Assembly: GCF_000485595.1 (NCBI RefSeq)
Contig: NW_014577370.1
Span: forward strand, 179,151 to 225,503
Length of the DNA stretch: 46,353 bases
Reading direction: 5' to 3'
Source of the DNA: Priapulus caudatus
Taxonomy: Eukaryota; Priapulida; Priapulimorpha; Priapulimorphida; Priapulidae
The notes under the pieces are model-generated. The model saw only the letters and a list, made by a program, of their open reading frames with translations, was not told the DNA's origin and searched no databases. The first letter of the stretch is position 1. The number at the start of each line of letters is the position of its first letter. Made by a program: the position numbers and the translations under genes. Positions 30,112 through 40,190 of this stretch are shown in pieces.

Positions 30112-33100
30112 ACACACCAACCCACGCACACACAGCCATGATCCGCCGCAGCAGCCGCAGCACGACACTGCCACGCACGCACGGCACGCAACGACGCGAC
30201 GCACGCCACCAGCAGGCGACACACACGCCCACACATCATACACACAACACACACACACACACACAAACAAACAAACACACACACACACACAACAAAACAA
30301 ACAACAAACAAACAAACACATCAACAACCATGCCCCTACACATCGATAAAGTTGCAGTTAACTTGAGGGCCCAGCTTGACGGCCGACACAGTCGGTGTGG
30401 TCTTCGACGGGACGCGTCAGTCGATTGTAGCCACTCAGTCAGGGTCATAGAACAGACGCTTCGCATCCGGATTCCGAATATCCACCTGAAAAACCAAGCC
30501 GGAATCAAATGCAGATTGTTGGTGTATTTGTATCATAATATATTAGTATAACGCGGTAGGTAGTTGGTCCGGTGGTCATTGTTCCTAGGGGGTATTAGGT
30601 CTATGGTAGTAATTTGTCCTAGGGGTTAGGCCGCCGGTGTGTAGTTGTCCGGCGTTAGTTGTCCTAAGAGGGGGTAATTGTCTGGGTGGTAGTTGTGCCG
30701 GGGGGGTAGTTGACCGGATACGCAATGCAGGACACAAGGAACGCGTGTCGCGCAGCGCACGGGCAGACTACTTACTATATCTTCACAGTAAAAAAAACTT
30801 TAGTGTGTTGTAGAATGTATCGTATACGATTATTTTACAGGATCCGTTTTCACAATGTATTGCTAGAGAAATTCACACGGCTGTATATCAACAGTTACCC
30901 GTACGATATAAATTGTGTTGAAGGACGTACATCACTGTCACGACCGTCAATTCTTTACAATTGCAGAAAATCCGACTAATATTGCCCAAAATACAGAATT
31001 TAATAGGAAGCGAAATTATTTTTTAATCACGGATCATAAATACGATTTCGATCCTACTCAGGCGGCTAGCGCACTGTGTGGAGAAAACTCATGTAAGGAC
31101 AGAATCGAACAACAGAGGACGCGATGCAGCGCGCGTGTAGGCCATTGTAAGTTAATCTCATTTATCTTTCACGCACGGGCTTTAAGCGTTAGGTCTACGT
31201 GCGCAGCGTCAACCGCGCAGGAATTCATATGTTACGGGAGACAAATCGCTTGACTGGCAAGGCAATCGTAATAAATGTCAGATGGCTTTTCGTCTGGATG
31301 ACGATCGTTTCGTACAGCGTGTTAGTTATTTACGGCATGGAGAAATACTACTGCATCCGAGTTACTATTATAAATAAAGTAATAAATTAAATAAATAAAT
31401 AAAATATATAAATAGTATTATCTATATATATATATATTATATATATATATATATAAGAGTACACGGCCATCAATAAAGACATGTGTATCCTGCTATGTAA
31501 CACAATGGTGCAATATAACTATAAATATTAGAGATAAGGTGGTCCATAGTTTAAAAAACAAGCTTTCGATACAGCATGTCTCTTCGTCAACTACAGGTGG
31601 AAGCGCCCGCCCTCAAAACAGTAAGTGTTGTACTCGTGCGCAGACATGCTCCTACGAATATATTCGCTGCGCTTAAACATATGTGATAACATGTCTTAAT
31701 ATATTTCTCTATTCTTACATTTCAGTACACGCCATCTCTCTTATACATAACCCTATACATACCATCATACGAACTAGGTATACATCATGATATGTCTATT
31801 ACGTCATCATACAATGGATGCCTTATGGTGCACGCTGATCGCGCGCTCTGTGCGTGTGCTTGAAAAATGTGCGGTGCGGCGCATCTGGCCTGCGTACATG
31901 CCGTGCGTGTGGTACGAATAAGATACGCGGCGTGCATTGGCAGGAATGCGTGCCGTGCGTGAGGTGTTGCAAACACACTTCTAACGGAGGGGACGTGGCG
32001 CAGATGCAAGAATGGACGGACTCACAGCATCACGATGTGGAGCAATCGATCGCGATTTTCGACTCGCTATTTGATATATATATATATATTGTTTTCAGCG
32101 TGCACTCGCTTCATATCATACGGACGGACATTTCACAGGAATTTCATTCGTTTTGTGACTATGTTGGCTTAACATATTTGTTTCTCCCCGTGACCTACAT
32201 TGCTGTTTTTTCTGCGTGTCTTCGTAACTCACTTGTGTAGCGGAACATTAAACTCGAGTCGTGGCTGTTTACCTTCTAGTCGACTGATTACTGTTTGTTA
32301 ACGATTCTCACGCGCCAGCTTCCATGCCTAGGTCAGGCAGCGGTAAACCGGTCGCGACGGGTCACGCTCATTTTCAGATCTTAGCCGGTTAAACAAATAT
32401 GCCTAGGACTGATGATGTGTATGATGATTGACGAATGATTAACGATGATGATGCTTTTTTGTTGTTTCTGTTGGCTGCTCTGTTACTTGCCTGTTGCCGG
32501 TTGTTGAATGTATTCGTTGTGTTGTTGGTTGTTCGTTGTATGTGTCTGATAAATGATTGTGATGATGATGATGAATGATGATGTTGTTGATTTATGAGGC
32601 TATTGGTGTGCTGCTACTGTTTGTTGTTGTTTCTGACGCTGTGCTGTGCTGGGTATTGCTAGCTGTTTTCTGCTAACTATCACACGGTGACACGCGCGAC
32701 AGACATGCACAGCAACAGCACACCAGTAAAACCACACCACCGCGCGCACTGAGAACTGTGACATAGAACGCTGGAGTAATATGACGATCGTATACTGCCT
32801 GCTGTCACGTTGCTGCTGCTCTTGCGGATGATTCAACACATTCGTCTACCGTTGACAAGCCGGGTGCACGAGGCCTTTACTAAGCCCTCTCTCACGTCAG
32901 AGCAGCAAATTACCGGCACAGTGCGATAAACAGTTGCGGTCCCTTCGCGGCTGGCAGTCGCGTACATGTTAAGGAGTGAATACTATAGTTTAAATTATAT
33001 ATATCAATCAGATCCTGACCGGTCGCCCACTCCGAGGATGTGCCATTATTCGATGGGCAAAGCCGAGATTGCGTCCCCGTGAACTTTTCGGCACCACCCG

Positions 33101-34216
33101 ATCCACGCGCGCAGCCCTGCCTCGTAGTTTAAAGTCTGTGCGAGGCTGGCGACGGGGGAAGAGCAAGATCGATTTCCGTTTACGAAATCCTTCTTCGTCT
33201 GGCTACCACCCGAGCACGCTTGACGTTAATGAGCGTACAGACGACGCGGCCGCCGCGACGCGAGCAGGCTCGCCATTATTCAACAAGGCATCGCATGCGC
33301 ACATATGGCGCCGCGCGCACATGGCATTGTGCCATCCTGCTCTTGTTTATATTAAGCGTTGCATCAGATTGTGTGACAGGCAGGCCGTTTTAAATAGTGC
33401 ACGAGCGTCTGTGTCAAGTCACGTTGTGTTCGGAATCGTTGCCCTGGCGTCACGGTGGACAAGAAGCGGGAGCGACCATGGTTTTATGTACTGGTTAACG
33501 AGGGCTGAGGACTAATGGGTGATGTGCTGTGCGATTCGTTCATACGGCGAGCAGTTGCACAAGGAGAAGCTATATCATTTATGTAGAAAATAAAAACGAT
33601 TGATAGTTTGCCTGATTTATGCATTTCATTGCAAATTATTATATCACAGTATTCTTATTTTACCGCAATATTTGACCACAGTAATACACGCACACGCTCA
33701 ACACCCGCACGTAATCTATCAATGCGTACGAACACTCATATGGGACTGCATTGGTCTACTAATTTCGCCTAACCTTGAAACTTTATATCGTGGCCGAAAT
33801 TTCTGAACCAATATTTCCTACACTAAATATCTCCATTTGTACACAGTCTATTTCTTATATCTGTACTTCGACTTATGATTAACTAGTTATTTTAATCATT
33901 CGCGCGCCCATGCATGTGATTTTCAATCTAAAAATTATTGGTTGTTACTCAATTAATTTAATATATTGTATTGACTATTTCATATTTCAGATATTAACGT
34001 TTAACGTCGACGTAAATTCGTCTGTCATAGCTACGTAAAGGAAGACGCGTGTAGCAACACGAACGAACACACGAGATGAATATACGCGTAGCTGCTTGAT
34101 TGCCAACACGATCGTGATGACGCGCGACACTTGTAATCCGTACTTGACCAGCAGGAAGCAGCAGACCTGCACGGCGATGCCCCACCCAGCAACGACCGTC
34201 CAAGTGGCGGCTGCAT
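26354..34216 (-). CDS. Nicotinic acetylcholine receptor alpha-like subunit, 3' truncated
   Basis: A pentameric ligand-gated cation channel subunit of the plasma membrane. At least four exons lie in the correct order on the minus strand: signal peptide (34,144-34,216), N-terminal helix (30,340-30,485), ligand-binding loops (28,084-28,205), and Cys-loop through TM3 (27,584 down to the gap). Family signatures seen are [73 protein letters not shown] and [11 protein letters not shown]. The small exon usually encoding NQ..TTN..W is not clear; 28,270-28,289 (ataaccaaggctcag before gtaaaa) is a weak candidate. TM4 and the C-terminus fall beyond the gap. Multiple frame breaks fit indel errors. Intron 1 is 3.7 kb. 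Confidence 0.88.
27825..27908. repeat. (CA)n microsatellite in a receptor intron
   Basis: A cacg run, then about 70 bases of CA, then gataaacgg. Confidence 0.9.
28084..28205 (-). CDS. nAChR exon: ligand-binding loops (WNPEEYG..NIWTP)
   Basis: The acceptor gatttcag and the donor gtaggc bound 122 bases. The frame reads [13 protein letters not shown] and then QNIWTPT, with a DY pair just upstream in another frame. This matches the family block W-x-D-Y...W-N-P-x-x-Y-G-G-V...V-P-S-x-x-I-W-x-P-D that precedes loop A. One frameshift is implied. The next exon downstream starts with the expected D-G-N segment. Confidence 0.8.
28680..29400. repeat. (CA)n arrays facing (GT)n arrays
   Basis: 28,740-29,020 is CA-rich with GCAC blocks. 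29,155-29,330 is GT-rich with a GCGT-rich end. About 130 bases lie between them, including the palindrome-like agagagttctct at 29,107-29,118. The opposite orientation could allow a long hairpin. It lies within a receptor intron. Confidence 0.75.
29735..29900. repeat. GA-rich tract
   Basis: Interrupted (GA)n with cg dinucleotides, in a receptor intron. A shorter one is at 28,310-28,385. Confidence 0.8.
30065..30325. repeat. CA- and AAAC-rich tract next to the receptor exon
   Basis: acacac and aaacaaac runs around a GC-rich island (30,135-30,230), ending about 15 bases downstream of the exon's donor site. Confidence 0.75.
30340..30485 (-). CDS. nAChR exon: N-terminal helix ([16 protein letters not shown])
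   Basis: A 146-base exon, the usual length for this nAChR exon, between the acceptor tttttcag and the donor gtaggg. It reads [26 protein letters not shown] and [17 protein letters not shown] in three frames. These correspond to the conserved sequence from the amino-terminal helix to the Q-x-x-D-V end of beta-strand 1. Two frame shifts are needed. The first segment is in phase 0, whereas exon 1 ends in phase 1, so an indel near the start is likely. Confidence 0.85.
30548..30718. repeat. Minisatellite of ggtagttgtcc-type units
   Basis: About ten degenerate units of 13-18 bases built on ggtagttgtccggggg, within receptor intron 1. Confidence 0.7.
30719..32493. other. Receptor intron 1, unassigned part
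   Basis: AT-rich non-coding sequence with a (TA)n stretch (31,415-31,457). Short open frames have no recognisable content. Confidence 0.5.
33069..33515 (+). CDS. Unrecognised open frame in arm e
   Basis: A 148-codon open frame ([28 protein letters not shown]) followed 70 bases later by AATAAA (33,589). It has no ATG at its left end. The mirrored sequence in arm e' (45,588-45,869) keeps the WRRGKS segment and the AATAAA but loses the frame. No family is recognised, and it runs antisense inside receptor intron 1. It may be chance. Confidence 0.25.
   Translation: MRPRELFGTTRSTRAALPRSLKSVRGWRRGKSKIDFRLRNPSSSGYHPSTLDVNERTDDAAAATRAGSPLFNKASHAHIWRRAHMALCHPALVYIKRCIRLCDRQAVLNSARASVSSHVVFGIVALASRWTRSGSDHGFMYWLTRAED
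34144..34216 (-). CDS. nAChR signal-peptide exon (copy in arm e)
   Basis: The matching exon in arm e' encodes MAAAILDGPMLRWGIAVQLL and a further hydrophobic stretch. Here the copy starts ATGCAGCCGCC, is three bases shorter and reads out of frame after the start. The donor is tcaa|gtacgg. It stands upstream of, and on the same strand as, the receptor exons at 26.4-30.5 kb. Assignment to that gene rests on strand, order and the typical signal-peptide first exon. Confidence 0.65.
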
Positions 34217-34639
34217 TTTTCCCTCTCGCACGTGAGAACCGCCGCCACAGGATACTGCGAGCGCCGACGATCGCATCTGCCGACTGATTAGCGTTGCGTC
34301 GCATCGCGTCGCTGCGCCGCTACGCGTCACGGCACCCGCCGTCGGTGAGCGACCGCCCGCAGCGCCGAACAATAGCGTAATAACTATTCACCGTCGTCGC
34401 CACGCGCTGTCGCTCGTCACAAGCGTCGATGTTTGCGTGCGTGCAGTCATGTGCGTGCCGTGCGCGCCAGGAGGCGGTTGCTGTGCGTGTGTGTGCTGGA
34501 ATCACTATGACTTGCGCTCGAACTGACCAGCGAGCAGCCGCAGTGTGTGTGGCACTGTCCTTTATGTCTTCTGTGTGTGCGTGTTGTGGTGCTCTCACGT
34601 TCCGCCCCCCCAAGCACTCGATTTGACTAATTAGATGGC

Positions 34640-34700
34640 CGGTAGTCCTCCTGCTATCCGCCGTATATAACGTGGTTCGCCCTGGCGCATGCGCACAACG
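34640..34700 (-). promoter_or_regulatory. Putative nAChR promoter (NRF1 site and TATA), arm e
   Basis: On the minus strand a tgcgcatgcgcc palindrome (34,685-34,695) and ttatatacggcgg (34,664-34,670) lie about 450 bases before the exon-1 ATG. The same pair, same spacing and order, is at 44,355-44,382. GCGCATGCGC is the NRF1 consensus. Confidence 0.5.
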
Positions 34701-35937
34701 CGTTTTCATCGACCTGCGAACTGAGCAGTGACGCATTGACAGATGCAGCGGTCGCTTCGGATGCAACGTCACAACGTCGCTTCGTCCGGAGCCGACACGT
34801 ATTCACTGACGAATCAGACGCCCGACGCCGATAACTGCAATATATAGATAGGAGAGGATTTATTAGATAGACGATACTAGCGATAACTAGCAAGAATACA
34901 TCTGATATAATAAACTTAACCTATAGCATTGTGAAGCAGTAGATCAAGTTCGAACGAGATGGAGAAATAAGATTGCGAATAGAGCGGCATAGTCGGACAG
35001 CCATAAAATGCCGCTTCGCGGGGTAAGTTGAGTGCAATAGCTAGGTGGCGTGCGTGCGTAGAGCGTAGACGTGCGCCGCGTGGCGTGGTGTAAGAGCATG
35101 CGTGCAAGGCTAATTTAATTGATTGATCCACCGTGATCGATAAGGACTATGTATAAAATTATTGTATGTCGCCATGTATAAGCGTTATAGACTTACAATA
35201 AAGCATGAAAATCTGCAAAACGAGAAAAAATCTGAAAATTAGATACAATAGTAGTATGTGACAAAACAGTTTGTATTCTGAGATTCGTCAAACAACAGTC
35301 GTTGCATACCTGTGGAATCCATGTACTCAATTATACATTCAGACTAGAATTACAAAGAAGTAGAAACAACACATAAGCCATGCCAAGAAGTTTCCAACGG
35401 TGCTAGTCCTGGTGTGAGTGTCTAGGTCAAGATATTGTGCGCTGAGTATGAGATGTTAAACCTTTATATGTTAACAGACAATATGGCTCTTTGCACCCCG
35501 AAAACATATTATTAAACCATAATGTTTCGTCGACCGCTGGCTTGATGGCTCTGTATAATACCCGGAGCATTATTTTATAGGCAATAGTGTATTCGTTAGA
35601 TACAGCCCGGGTTTCAAATAGCAAGTATTTGGGCTTTAAAAGAATAGCGTTTCTCGCCAAAGAAATTAGCAACATTTCTGCCATTCCGCTCGCAGCAACG
35701 AAAATAATGTAAACGAACATTCACCAGCAGATCACACACAGCATTGACCGATCGACGAATCTATAATTACATGTAAACAACATACTGCGATCAATAACAA
35801 TAACAACAGCGAATATATCGATAACAACGAAAAATAGATAGTAAGAACGACAAACATAATGATCAGTGTTCGAAAATCGCGCATCAGTGAGCGGTTTTAT
35901 TCGGCGCTGTCGAGAACGACGTAGAAGTCGGCCTTCT

Positions 35938-36233
35938 TCAACCCGGCGCACACGCATAGTACTGGCTATTCAATTTCAAAATGGCTCGATTTCGCTGCCG
36001 CGTGCGAGCAGACGTGATGATAGCAAGCATCGATAGAAATTGGAATGGCAAGAGCTGCCGACGCAATCGCAATCGTTTTTGAACGAACTTACGGAACGTT
36101 CTGTGAAGCGATGGATGGATCATTTCGGGGTCCGCACGTCGTAAGGCCGAAAAGAGCGCTTCGTCGCCCATGATGGTGTTGCCGGCAGAGGACCGCGCCT
36201 CAACGTCGTCGCGCAGTTTCTGCACTCAATAAC
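35938..36233 (-). CDS. Putative exon upstream of the receptor gene, arm e
   Basis: After a splice-acceptor-like tttttgacag (36,234) an open frame of 95 codons reads KLRDDVEARSS...KLNSQYYACAPG. It is basic in its second half (RKFVQKRLRLRRQ) and then hydrophobic (FLSMLAIITSA). The mirrored region (42,948-43,190) keeps the acceptor and is open in a frame starting VIECRNCADDVEARS. The two copies disagree in frame beyond DVEARS. No family is recognised. Confidence 0.35.
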
Positions 36234-36384
36234 CTGTCAAAAATACAGTGCGATCGTCGCACCCACAGTTTTCATTCTAGAATCTAAATGTTAATTTAAT
36301 CGAACGATCTATTAGATCACCATTTCGTATACGACTTCGCAACAATGCATTGCATAACATACAATACATATCACTACTACAATA

Positions 36385-36471
36385 CCATACATACATACAT
36401 ACATACATACGCATACATACATACATACACGCAGCGCAGCGCAGCACGCAACGGCACGACGCACGCACGCA

Positions 36472-36502
<31 letters not shown>

Positions 36503-36530
36503 TTACGCACGCACGCACGCAACGCGCCGC
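36385..36530. repeat. (CATA)n and (GCAC)n microsatellites at arm e's inner edge
   Basis: catacatacata to 36,428, then cgcagcgcagcg and cgcacgcacgca runs. They are mirrored as (GTGC)n and (TATG)n at 42,645-42,842. The inverted repeat ends in this simple sequence. Confidence 0.85.
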
Positions 36531-36531
36531 G

Positions 36532-36776
36532 ATTCAGCGGGAACTATGTATTTCCGCATGTGGAGGGGTGGGCGGGTTGGGGTGGTTGTGGACAAAAACA
36601 TTGTTGTTGTCAAGCAACAAATTAAGCGATCAAAAGAGATTGTAATATTAGTTTTGTCATGAAAGATGAACAAATTACTATTATTAATTTGTTACTTGAC
36701 AACAACAATGTTTTTGTCCACAACCAACACAACCCGCCCACCCCTCCACATGCGGAAATACATAGTTCCCGCTGAC
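36532..36776. mobile_element. MITE with ~90-bp inverted ends
   Basis: cagcgggaactatgtatttc (36,535) to about 36,625 pairs with 36,688-36,773 ending ggaaatacatagttcccgct. The arms share ttttgtccacaacc and gggcgggttg segments. The interior is AT-rich and about 60 bases long. It marks the left edge of the core; contig 1 keeps only its right half (6,195). Confidence 0.75.
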
Positions 36777-36828
36777 TGGCTGGAGTAAGTTGGTCCCGAG
36801 CATTCGTAATGGTTGCATGATGCTATCA

Positions 36829-36874
36829 TAGAAATCGCAACACTAACCGTTTGTGTTAGTGTTGCGATTTCTAT
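36829..36874. repeat. Perfect 20-bp hairpin
   Basis: atagaaatcgcaacactaac (36,829-36,848) and its exact complement (36,855-36,874) flank a 6-base loop. A single arm-like piece is at about 6,383 in contig 1. Confidence 0.8.
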
Positions 36875-37384
36875 GGATGGTATAGCCCAGCGGCAGTTAA
36901 TGTAAGCGGCTATAGTACTAGAGCTAGCGCTTTGCATACTAGCAATTAATGCAGAATGATTCAAGCACTTTAATTTTTTCTTTTTCAGATATCAAAGCTA
37001 GTTTTGTTACCATGTAAATTTAATTTCCTGCAAGTCCTGTCAATGAATCAGAAGAAAAAGAAAACAAATAAAGAATATAGCCAAATTCCATCAAATTGTT
37101 TTCTGTATTTTTTAGCGCAAAATTTTGAAGGGCACTTTGAAATCTAGACCGTATTTACCAATACGGCAAATACGGTCTGAATCCGCTCCTGCTGCCCCCA
37201 CTCAAAATGGCTCACAAAAAGGAAAATGATCGGGCTTTTTAACACTTATTTATCTACATGGCCATCTCACCTATCTTTTTGAACACTTCCACAACTTTAC
37301 ACCATGTATTTATGCGTTTATTCCTAAAAGTATTAGCACTACTGGTGTTTCGTTTTCAAATTCGGTTGCTCTGCTTATGTGTAT
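36875..37384. other. Core spacer with small repeat fragments
   Basis: Contains the ggctatagtactagagcta motif (36,908-36,926), an hAT-like end ctgaatccgctcctg (37,173-37,187) and a small accgtattt/aaatacggt hairpin (37,148-37,175). No gene is seen. Confidence 0.45.
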
Positions 37385-37476
37385 GCGCGTGACGTCACCC
37401 GAAATGTAGACAAAACACATGGGCATGTGATTAGTGCGTGTTAGCAGCCTCGTACATTTCGGGTGACATCACGTGC
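37385..37476. repeat. Inverted repeat with TGACGTCA/TGACATCA arms
   Basis: gcgcgtgacgtcacccgaaatgta (37,385-37,408) pairs with 37,453-37,476 around 44 bases. The left arm holds a full CRE-like TGACGTCA. It immediately precedes the pyrimidine tract. Confidence 0.7.
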
Positions 37477-38102
37477 AGACTCCACCATCTTCTCCCCCTC
37501 CTCCACCACCTTCTCCCTTCTCCTCCCCTTCCTCCTTCTCCACCAGCTTCTCCCCTCCTTCTTCTCCACCAGCTTTTCCCCCCTCCTCCACCACCTTCTC
37601 CCTTCTCCCCCTCCTCCTTCTCCACCAGCTTCTCCCCTCTTTCTCCACCATCTTCTCCCTTCTCCCCTTCCTCCTTCTCCACCAGCTTCTCCCCTCCCCC
37701 TTCTCCACCACCTTCTCCCTTCTCCCCTTCCTGCTTCTTCACCAGCGATCCCCCTCCCCCTTCTCCGCCAGCTTCTCCCTTCTCTCCTTCCTCATTCTCC
37801 ACCAGCTTCTCCCCCTCCTCCTTCTTCACCAGCTTCTCCCCTCCTCCTTCTCCACCATCTTCTCCCTTTTCCCTTTCCTCCTTCTCCACCAGCTTCTCTC
37901 CTCCTCCTTCTCCATCAGCTTCTCCCCCTCCTCCACCACCTTCTCCCTTCTCCCCCTCCTCCTTCTCCCCCAGCTTCTCTCCCTCGGCCTTCTCCACCAG
38001 CTTCTCCCTTCTTCCCCTCCACCTCCACCAGCTCCCTTCTCCCCCTCCTTCTCCCCTTCCTCCTTTTTCACCAGCTTCTCCCCCTCCTCTTTCTCCACCA
38101 GA
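37477..38102. repeat. Polypyrimidine minisatellite, second copy
   Basis: About 625 bases built from a roughly 27-base unit (ccttctccaccagcttctcccc plus ctcct). Because the unit is a multiple of three, the minus strand stays open as EKLVEKEEG repeats for 188 codons. There is no signal, domain or splice context to support a gene. Confidence 0.85.
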
Positions 38103-39004
38103 TAGTTCCTTATTCGAATAAGGAACTGGGAACTGGGAGCTAACTTCCCTGAGCTAATTGAAATAGCATATTGTTAAAATTTTACGTTCAAAAATGGGAC
38201 CAAATACTGATCGCAGTAGGTTACCATTAAAGGAACCCCGATGTCTCTCTTTAAAAATGATTGGATGTCCCTGCTGGCGTGATAACGTTGACACTACTCA
38301 AATAAACCCCATTTATCACAATTATATCGTTATTGTTACAGCGATAGCAATCGTTTCCTGGAAAATTATGCCGAAGATACCACTAATATAGTAATAGATA
38401 GACACAGATGAACATTGCAGCAGCTGTAGTAGCTCTACGGGGCTAGCTGCAAGGGCAGAACTACGGCGAGCGCCTCTCTCGGTTCCATGTTTCGCTGTCA
38501 AACGCCTCTCTGACTGTCAAATAAAATCTATATACATATTATCTGTCTTGTGAGATACTACTCTACGGCCGCCACATAGGCCTGCTACACTTGGATGGGC
38601 GGAGATCGATTTAACTCCTATGCATATAGGCTACAACTCATCTCGAATTTTGCGATGCTAGTTTCTAATCGAGCGAGCGCACCTCGGGACAACGGGCAAG
38701 TCACGTCGGTTGACGTTAGTACTTGCAGCCATCCACCATTACCGCGCGTAATAACACGGCGTGCGTCAACACGCGAGCGGCGAAACGTGTTGGCGTAAGC
38801 TGGCTCTAAACAATAGCACGTCTATGCAGCTCTGGCCGCGCGAACTCACCAGGCAAATAGACGACTCCCAATTACCGTTCTTTAACCTGCCTGACCCACA
38901 TGCTGCGGCGTTCGTACTCTCCGAAATTCAAATACTGTGTCAGTGAGGTTAAGCAGCGTTTCACCTCTGTTTACTTCTAATTAATGTGTCTAATTAATAG
39001 CAAA

Positions 39005-39060
39005 TGCGGGTGCCAATGAGAGTGGTCCAGTATAAAATCCTCGACCAGAGTTCACCTGCC
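39005..39060 (+). promoter_or_regulatory. Promoter of the second Gly-rich gene copy
   Basis: CCAAT (39,013-39,017) and TATA (tataaaat, 39,031-39,038) are followed by cagagttcacctgccata, as at 19,630. Donor aag|gtacga is at 39,110. Confidence 0.55.
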
Positions 39061-39186
39061 ATAACTGCAGTCGTTGACGGCAGGCGCAGAGGACGCCCAG
39101 CTAGAGAAGGTACGAAGCGCTATGGAAGAAAGCGTGAGCCGGAGAGAGAGGGCGCGAGAAAGCGATCGAACGAGAGATAGAACAAC

Positions 39187-39610
39187 ATAGAGAGAGAGAG
39201 AGAGAGAGAGAGAGAGCTCGGAGGGAGAGCGAGAGATTTTCGGGGTGAGTGACTAGTGGGAAGGGTCGTGTGTGTGAGAGAGACTGTGGTAAGTGTGAGA
39301 GCGCGTTGATGCCGCGTGTGGGAAGTGTTGTGTTGTGTGGAGAGGAGACTCGAGTGGGGAGAGGAGTAGAAAGTAGGAGAGAGAGGATGAGAGGAAGAGA
39401 GTGGTGCGCGATGCTGAGTGCGACGGTTGTGGCGTGCGGTGGAGAGAGAGAGATCAGACGAGAGCGATGGAGACGGAGATGAGAGAGAGAAAGAGAGGAA
39501 GAGAAAGGCGATGCGAGATGACAGGAAGGAGAGAGAGAAATGAGCGAGAGGAGGAGGAGAAGAGAGAGAGAGAGATGGCGGAGAGCGAGGAGAGCGAGAG
39601 AGCGGAAAGA
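39187..39610. repeat. Interrupted GA tract, second copy
   Basis: Two GA-rich parts separated by about 200 bases of G-rich unique sequence that is absent from 19,785-19,968. Confidence 0.75.
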
Positions 39611-39809
39611 GAAGACACACAGAGTAGGCAATGCTTACGTTTTCTTCATGTATTTTTTCATTAATGTCTGAATGTTGTGATGTTGTGCTGCATGGGTGTA
39701 CGGATGGGCGTGAGGGCTGATGCAGTACGTGCGATGCCGCGCCGCGAGCTGTGTAGCGCCGTGATGTGCGCTGCGTGCGAGGTGTGAGGTGATCTGTGCT
39801 GGTTGGTGA

Positions 39810-40050
39810 GCCGGACGGACGGGTGTATAGATGGCGATGGGTGGACGGTGGCTATGAGATGACGGTCTCCGTGGATGGATATCTATGATACGGATGGATG
39901 ATGGAATGGTATTGCGACTGCTGGACGGGATAGGACGGAAGGACGGACGACAGAAGACGGACGGACAGATGGATGTGTGGATGGCTATGGATGGGCGGTC
40001 GAGACCTGACGAACGAACGGAAGAGTGAGGATGGTGGATGATGGATAAAG
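39810..40050. repeat. GGAT/GGAC array, second copy
   Basis: Same array as 20,140-20,375, with many interruptions. Confidence 0.7.
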
Positions 40051-40190
40051 GTATTCGTGCTGAAATTTTGCTAGATGATGGTAATCAGTTTGTAATACAA
40101 AACTAATAACGGACTACTTTGTTAATTATTTCAGTCCACACCAGTACGTATCATTGTTAGGCTGCAACAAGAGATAATACTTGAGCAGGG

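Larger units (their letters stand above)
32494..36531. repeat. Inverted-repeat arm e (partner 42,640-46,353)
   Basis: This block recurs in reverse complement at the right end of the window. Matching landmarks are the GAT/TTG triplets, a segment with gacgcaatctcgg, the signal-peptide exon, its promoter, a putative exon, (CATA)n and (GCAC)n. Differences are mostly small indels. The match reaches the last base of the window, so the true arm may be longer. Confidence 0.9.

Noticed and set aside
31854-32240. 128-codon plus-strand frame
   Set aside because: No recognisable motif, no promoter or splice context; inside receptor intron 1 on the opposite strand.
33000-33140. Possible snRNA in arm e (a cactccgaggatgtgc stretch resembling part of U1)
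   Set aside because: The match is about 14 bases only. The rest of the U1 sequence and its promoter are absent, and the mirrored copy differs.
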